Shown in pieces: positions 61,751 through 64,000 of a DNA stretch of 64,000 bases (within the stretch, counting starts at the first letter, position 1; each line of letters opens with the position of its first letter). This DNA comes from Pristionchus mayeri (lineage: Eukaryota; Nematoda; Chromadorea; Rhabditida; Neodiplogasteridae): assembly GCA_036245805.1 (NCBI GenBank), contig BTRK01000006.1, positions 56,103,257 to 56,167,256 of the forward strand, read 5' to 3'. Below the pieces are notes generated by a model that was not told the origin of the DNA, made no database searches, and worked only from the letters and a program-made list of their open reading frames with translations. Position numbers and translations under genes: made by a program.

Positions 61751-64000
61751 GTCGAATGTTCTTGACTATTCGAGAAGTGATTGCGTGATCGACGAATTTT
61801 GAACTGGACGCATGACCATTTTACAAAAACTGTGTATGACAATGCTCCCAGAAAACTTTGGTATAATGAAAATACCTTGTTTTAACAAATTTTCATAGGA
61901 TCAGCCTTCTATCTAACTGGTCGAATGTTCTTGACTATGCGAGAAGTGATTGGGTGATCGACGAATTTTGAACTGGACGCATGACCATTTTACAAAAACT
62001 GTGTATGACAATGCTCCCAGAAAACTATGGTATAATGAAAATACCTTGTTTTAACAAATTTTCATAGGATCAGCCTTCTATCTAACTGGTCGAATGTTCT
62101 TGACTATGCGAGAAGTGATAGGGTGAACGACGAATTTTGAACTGGACGCATGACCATTTTACAAAAACTGTGTATGACAATGCTCCCAGAAAACTATGGT
62201 ATAATGAAAATACCTTGTTTTAACAAATTTTCATAGGATCAGCCTTCTATCTAACTGGTCGAATGTTCTTGACTATTCGAGAAGTGATTGGGTGATCGAC
62301 GAATTTTGAACTGGACGCATGACCATTTTACAAAAACTGTGTATGACAATGCTCCCAGAAAACTATGGTATAATGAAAATACCTTGTTTTAACAAATTTT
62401 CATAGGATCAGCCTTCTATCTAACTGGTCGAATGTTCTTGACTATTCGAGAAGTGATTGGGTGATCGACGAATTTTGAACTGGACGCATGACCATTTTAC
62501 AAAAACTGTGTATGACAATGCTCCCAGAAAACTTTGGTATAATGAAAATACCTTGTTTTAACAAATTTTCATAGGATCAGCCTTCTATCTAACTGGTCGA
62601 ATGTTCTTGACTATGCGAGAAGTGATTGGGTGATCGACGAATTTTGAACTGGACGCATGACCATTTTACAAAAACTGTGTATGACAATGCTTCCAGAAAA
62701 CTATGGTATAATGAAAATACCTTGTTTTAACAAATTTTCATAGGATCAGCCTTCTATCTAACTGGTCGAATGTTCTTGACTATGCGAGAAGTGATTGGGT
62801 GATCGACGAATTTTGAACTGGACGCATGACCATTTTACAAAAACTGTGTATGACAATGCTCCCAGAAAACTATGGTATAATGAAAATACCTTGTTTTAAC
62901 AAATTTTCATAGGATCAGCCTTCTATCTAACTGGTCGAATGTTCTTGACTATGCGAGAAGTGATAGGGTGAACGACGAATTTTGAACTGGACGCATGACC
63001 ATTTTACAAAAACTGTGTATGACAATGCTCCCAGAAAACTATGGTATAATGAAAATACCTTGTTTTAACAAATTTTCATAGGATCAGCCTTCTATCTAAC
63101 TGGTCGAATGTTCTTGACTATGCGAGAAGTGATTGGGTGATCGACGAATTTTGAACTGGACGCATGACCATTTTACAAAAACTGTGTATGACAATGCTTC
63201 CAGAAAACTATGGTATAATGAAAATACCTTGTTTTAACAAATTTTCATAGGATCAGCCTTCTATCTAACTGGTCGAATGTTCTTGACTATGCGAGAAGTG
63301 ATTGGGTGATCGACGAATTTTGAACTGGACGCATGACCATTTTACAAAAACTGTGTATGACAATGCTCCCAGAAAACTATGGTATAATGAAAATACCTTG
63401 TTTTAACAAATTTTCATAGGATCAGCCTTCTATCTAACTGGTCGAATGTTCTTGACTATTCGAGAAGTGATTGGGTGATCGACGAATTTTGAACTGGACG
63501 CATGACCATTTTACAAAAACTGTGTATGACAATGCTCCCAGAAAACTATGGTATAATGAAAATACCTTGTTTTAACAAATTTTCATAGGATCAGCCTTCT
63601 ATCTAACTGGTCGAATGTTCTTGACTATGCGAGAAGTGATTGGGTGATCGACGAATTTTGAACTGGACGCATGACCATTTTACAAAAACTGTGTATGACA
63701 ATGCTTCCAGAAAACTATGGTATAATGAAAATACCTTGTTTTAACAAATTTTCATAGGATCAGCCTTCTATCTAACTGGTCGAATGTTCTTGACTATGCG
63801 AGAAGTGATTGGGTGATCGACGAATTTTGAACTGGACGCATGACCATTTTACAAAAACTGTGTATGACAATGCTCCCAGAAAACTATGGTATAATGAAAA
63901 TACCTTGTTTTAACAAATTTTCATAGGATCAGCCTTCTATCTAACTGGTCGAATGTTCTTGACTATGCGAGAAGTGATAGGGTGATCGACGAATTTTGAA

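Larger units (their letters stand above)
15449..64000. repeat. 169-bp satellite DNA array, about 287 monomers, running off the window
   Basis: Head-to-tail repeats counted from tgttcttgac: starts at 15449, 15618, 15787, 15956 and so on to 63954. The distance 48505 equals 287 x 169 + 2. Consensus landmarks in order: tgttcttgactatgcgagaa, gatcgacgaattttgaactg, cattttacaaaaactgtg, cagaaaactatggtataatg, ccttgttttaacaaattttc, ataggatcagccttctatc. The only indels I found are -1 near 46952 (acaaaactg), +1 near 47309 (aatgcaatcc) and +2 near 58486 (aatggaaaaatac), which sum to the +2 remainder. All monomers have the same orientation. No gene or inserted element lies inside. Monomer length is close to nucleosome repeat size, as in many centromeric or heterochromatic satellites. 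Confidence 0.98.

Noticed and set aside
15449..64000. CRISPR array or coding tandem repeat
   Set aside because: Repeats are contiguous 169-bp units with no unique spacers, and the monomer has stops in the frames I read.

Overview
The window looks like a piece of a rhabditid-type nematode chromosome. The evidence is a degenerin (DEG/ENaC) channel gene of the DEG-1/MEC-4/UNC-8 type, many small exons joined by short GT-AG introns, and mariner-like and fold-back repeats. I see no bacterial or phage features: no operons, CRISPR array, rRNA or recognisable tRNA.

Genes, 1-9.8 kb. Two spliced genes point toward each other. On the + strand (2-3592) is the post-TM1 ectodomain, pore and C-terminus of a degenerin; its N-terminus lies left of the window. 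On the - strand (9826 down to 3822) I could assemble a 25-exon, 768-codon model whose splice phases all agree. It reads as a protein kinase C-lobe without catalytic motifs, then a beta-propeller-like region, then a beta-grasp (ubiquitin-like) segment, then a charged coiled-coil-like tail. I do not recognise this combination, and it is the most interesting gene here.

Transition, 9.8-11.6 kb. There is little clear coding. One possible first exon on + (10614-10689) may continue into an acidic exon that a 164-bp inverted-repeat MITE has split. The MITE has a perfect 8-bp target duplication.

Repeat border, 11.6-15.45 kb. A degenerate mariner remnant leads into a palindrome with arms of about 1.06 kb. 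A third partial copy of the arm follows, interrupted by a 1.07-kb fold-back element with arms of about 0.5 kb. The third copy stops abruptly at the satellite.

Satellite, 15449-64000. One uninterrupted head-to-tail array of a 169-bp monomer, about 287 copies in the window and continuing past its right edge. It has no inversions, no inserted transposon and only three indels that I found. Diagnostic variants recur at multiples of 169 bp (4, 9, 10, 14, 15, 20 and 22 monomers), so it has an irregular, recently amplified higher-order structure.

The two genes show no functional link. The right three quarters of the window is best read as heterochromatin-like satellite whose flank has collected mobile-element debris.
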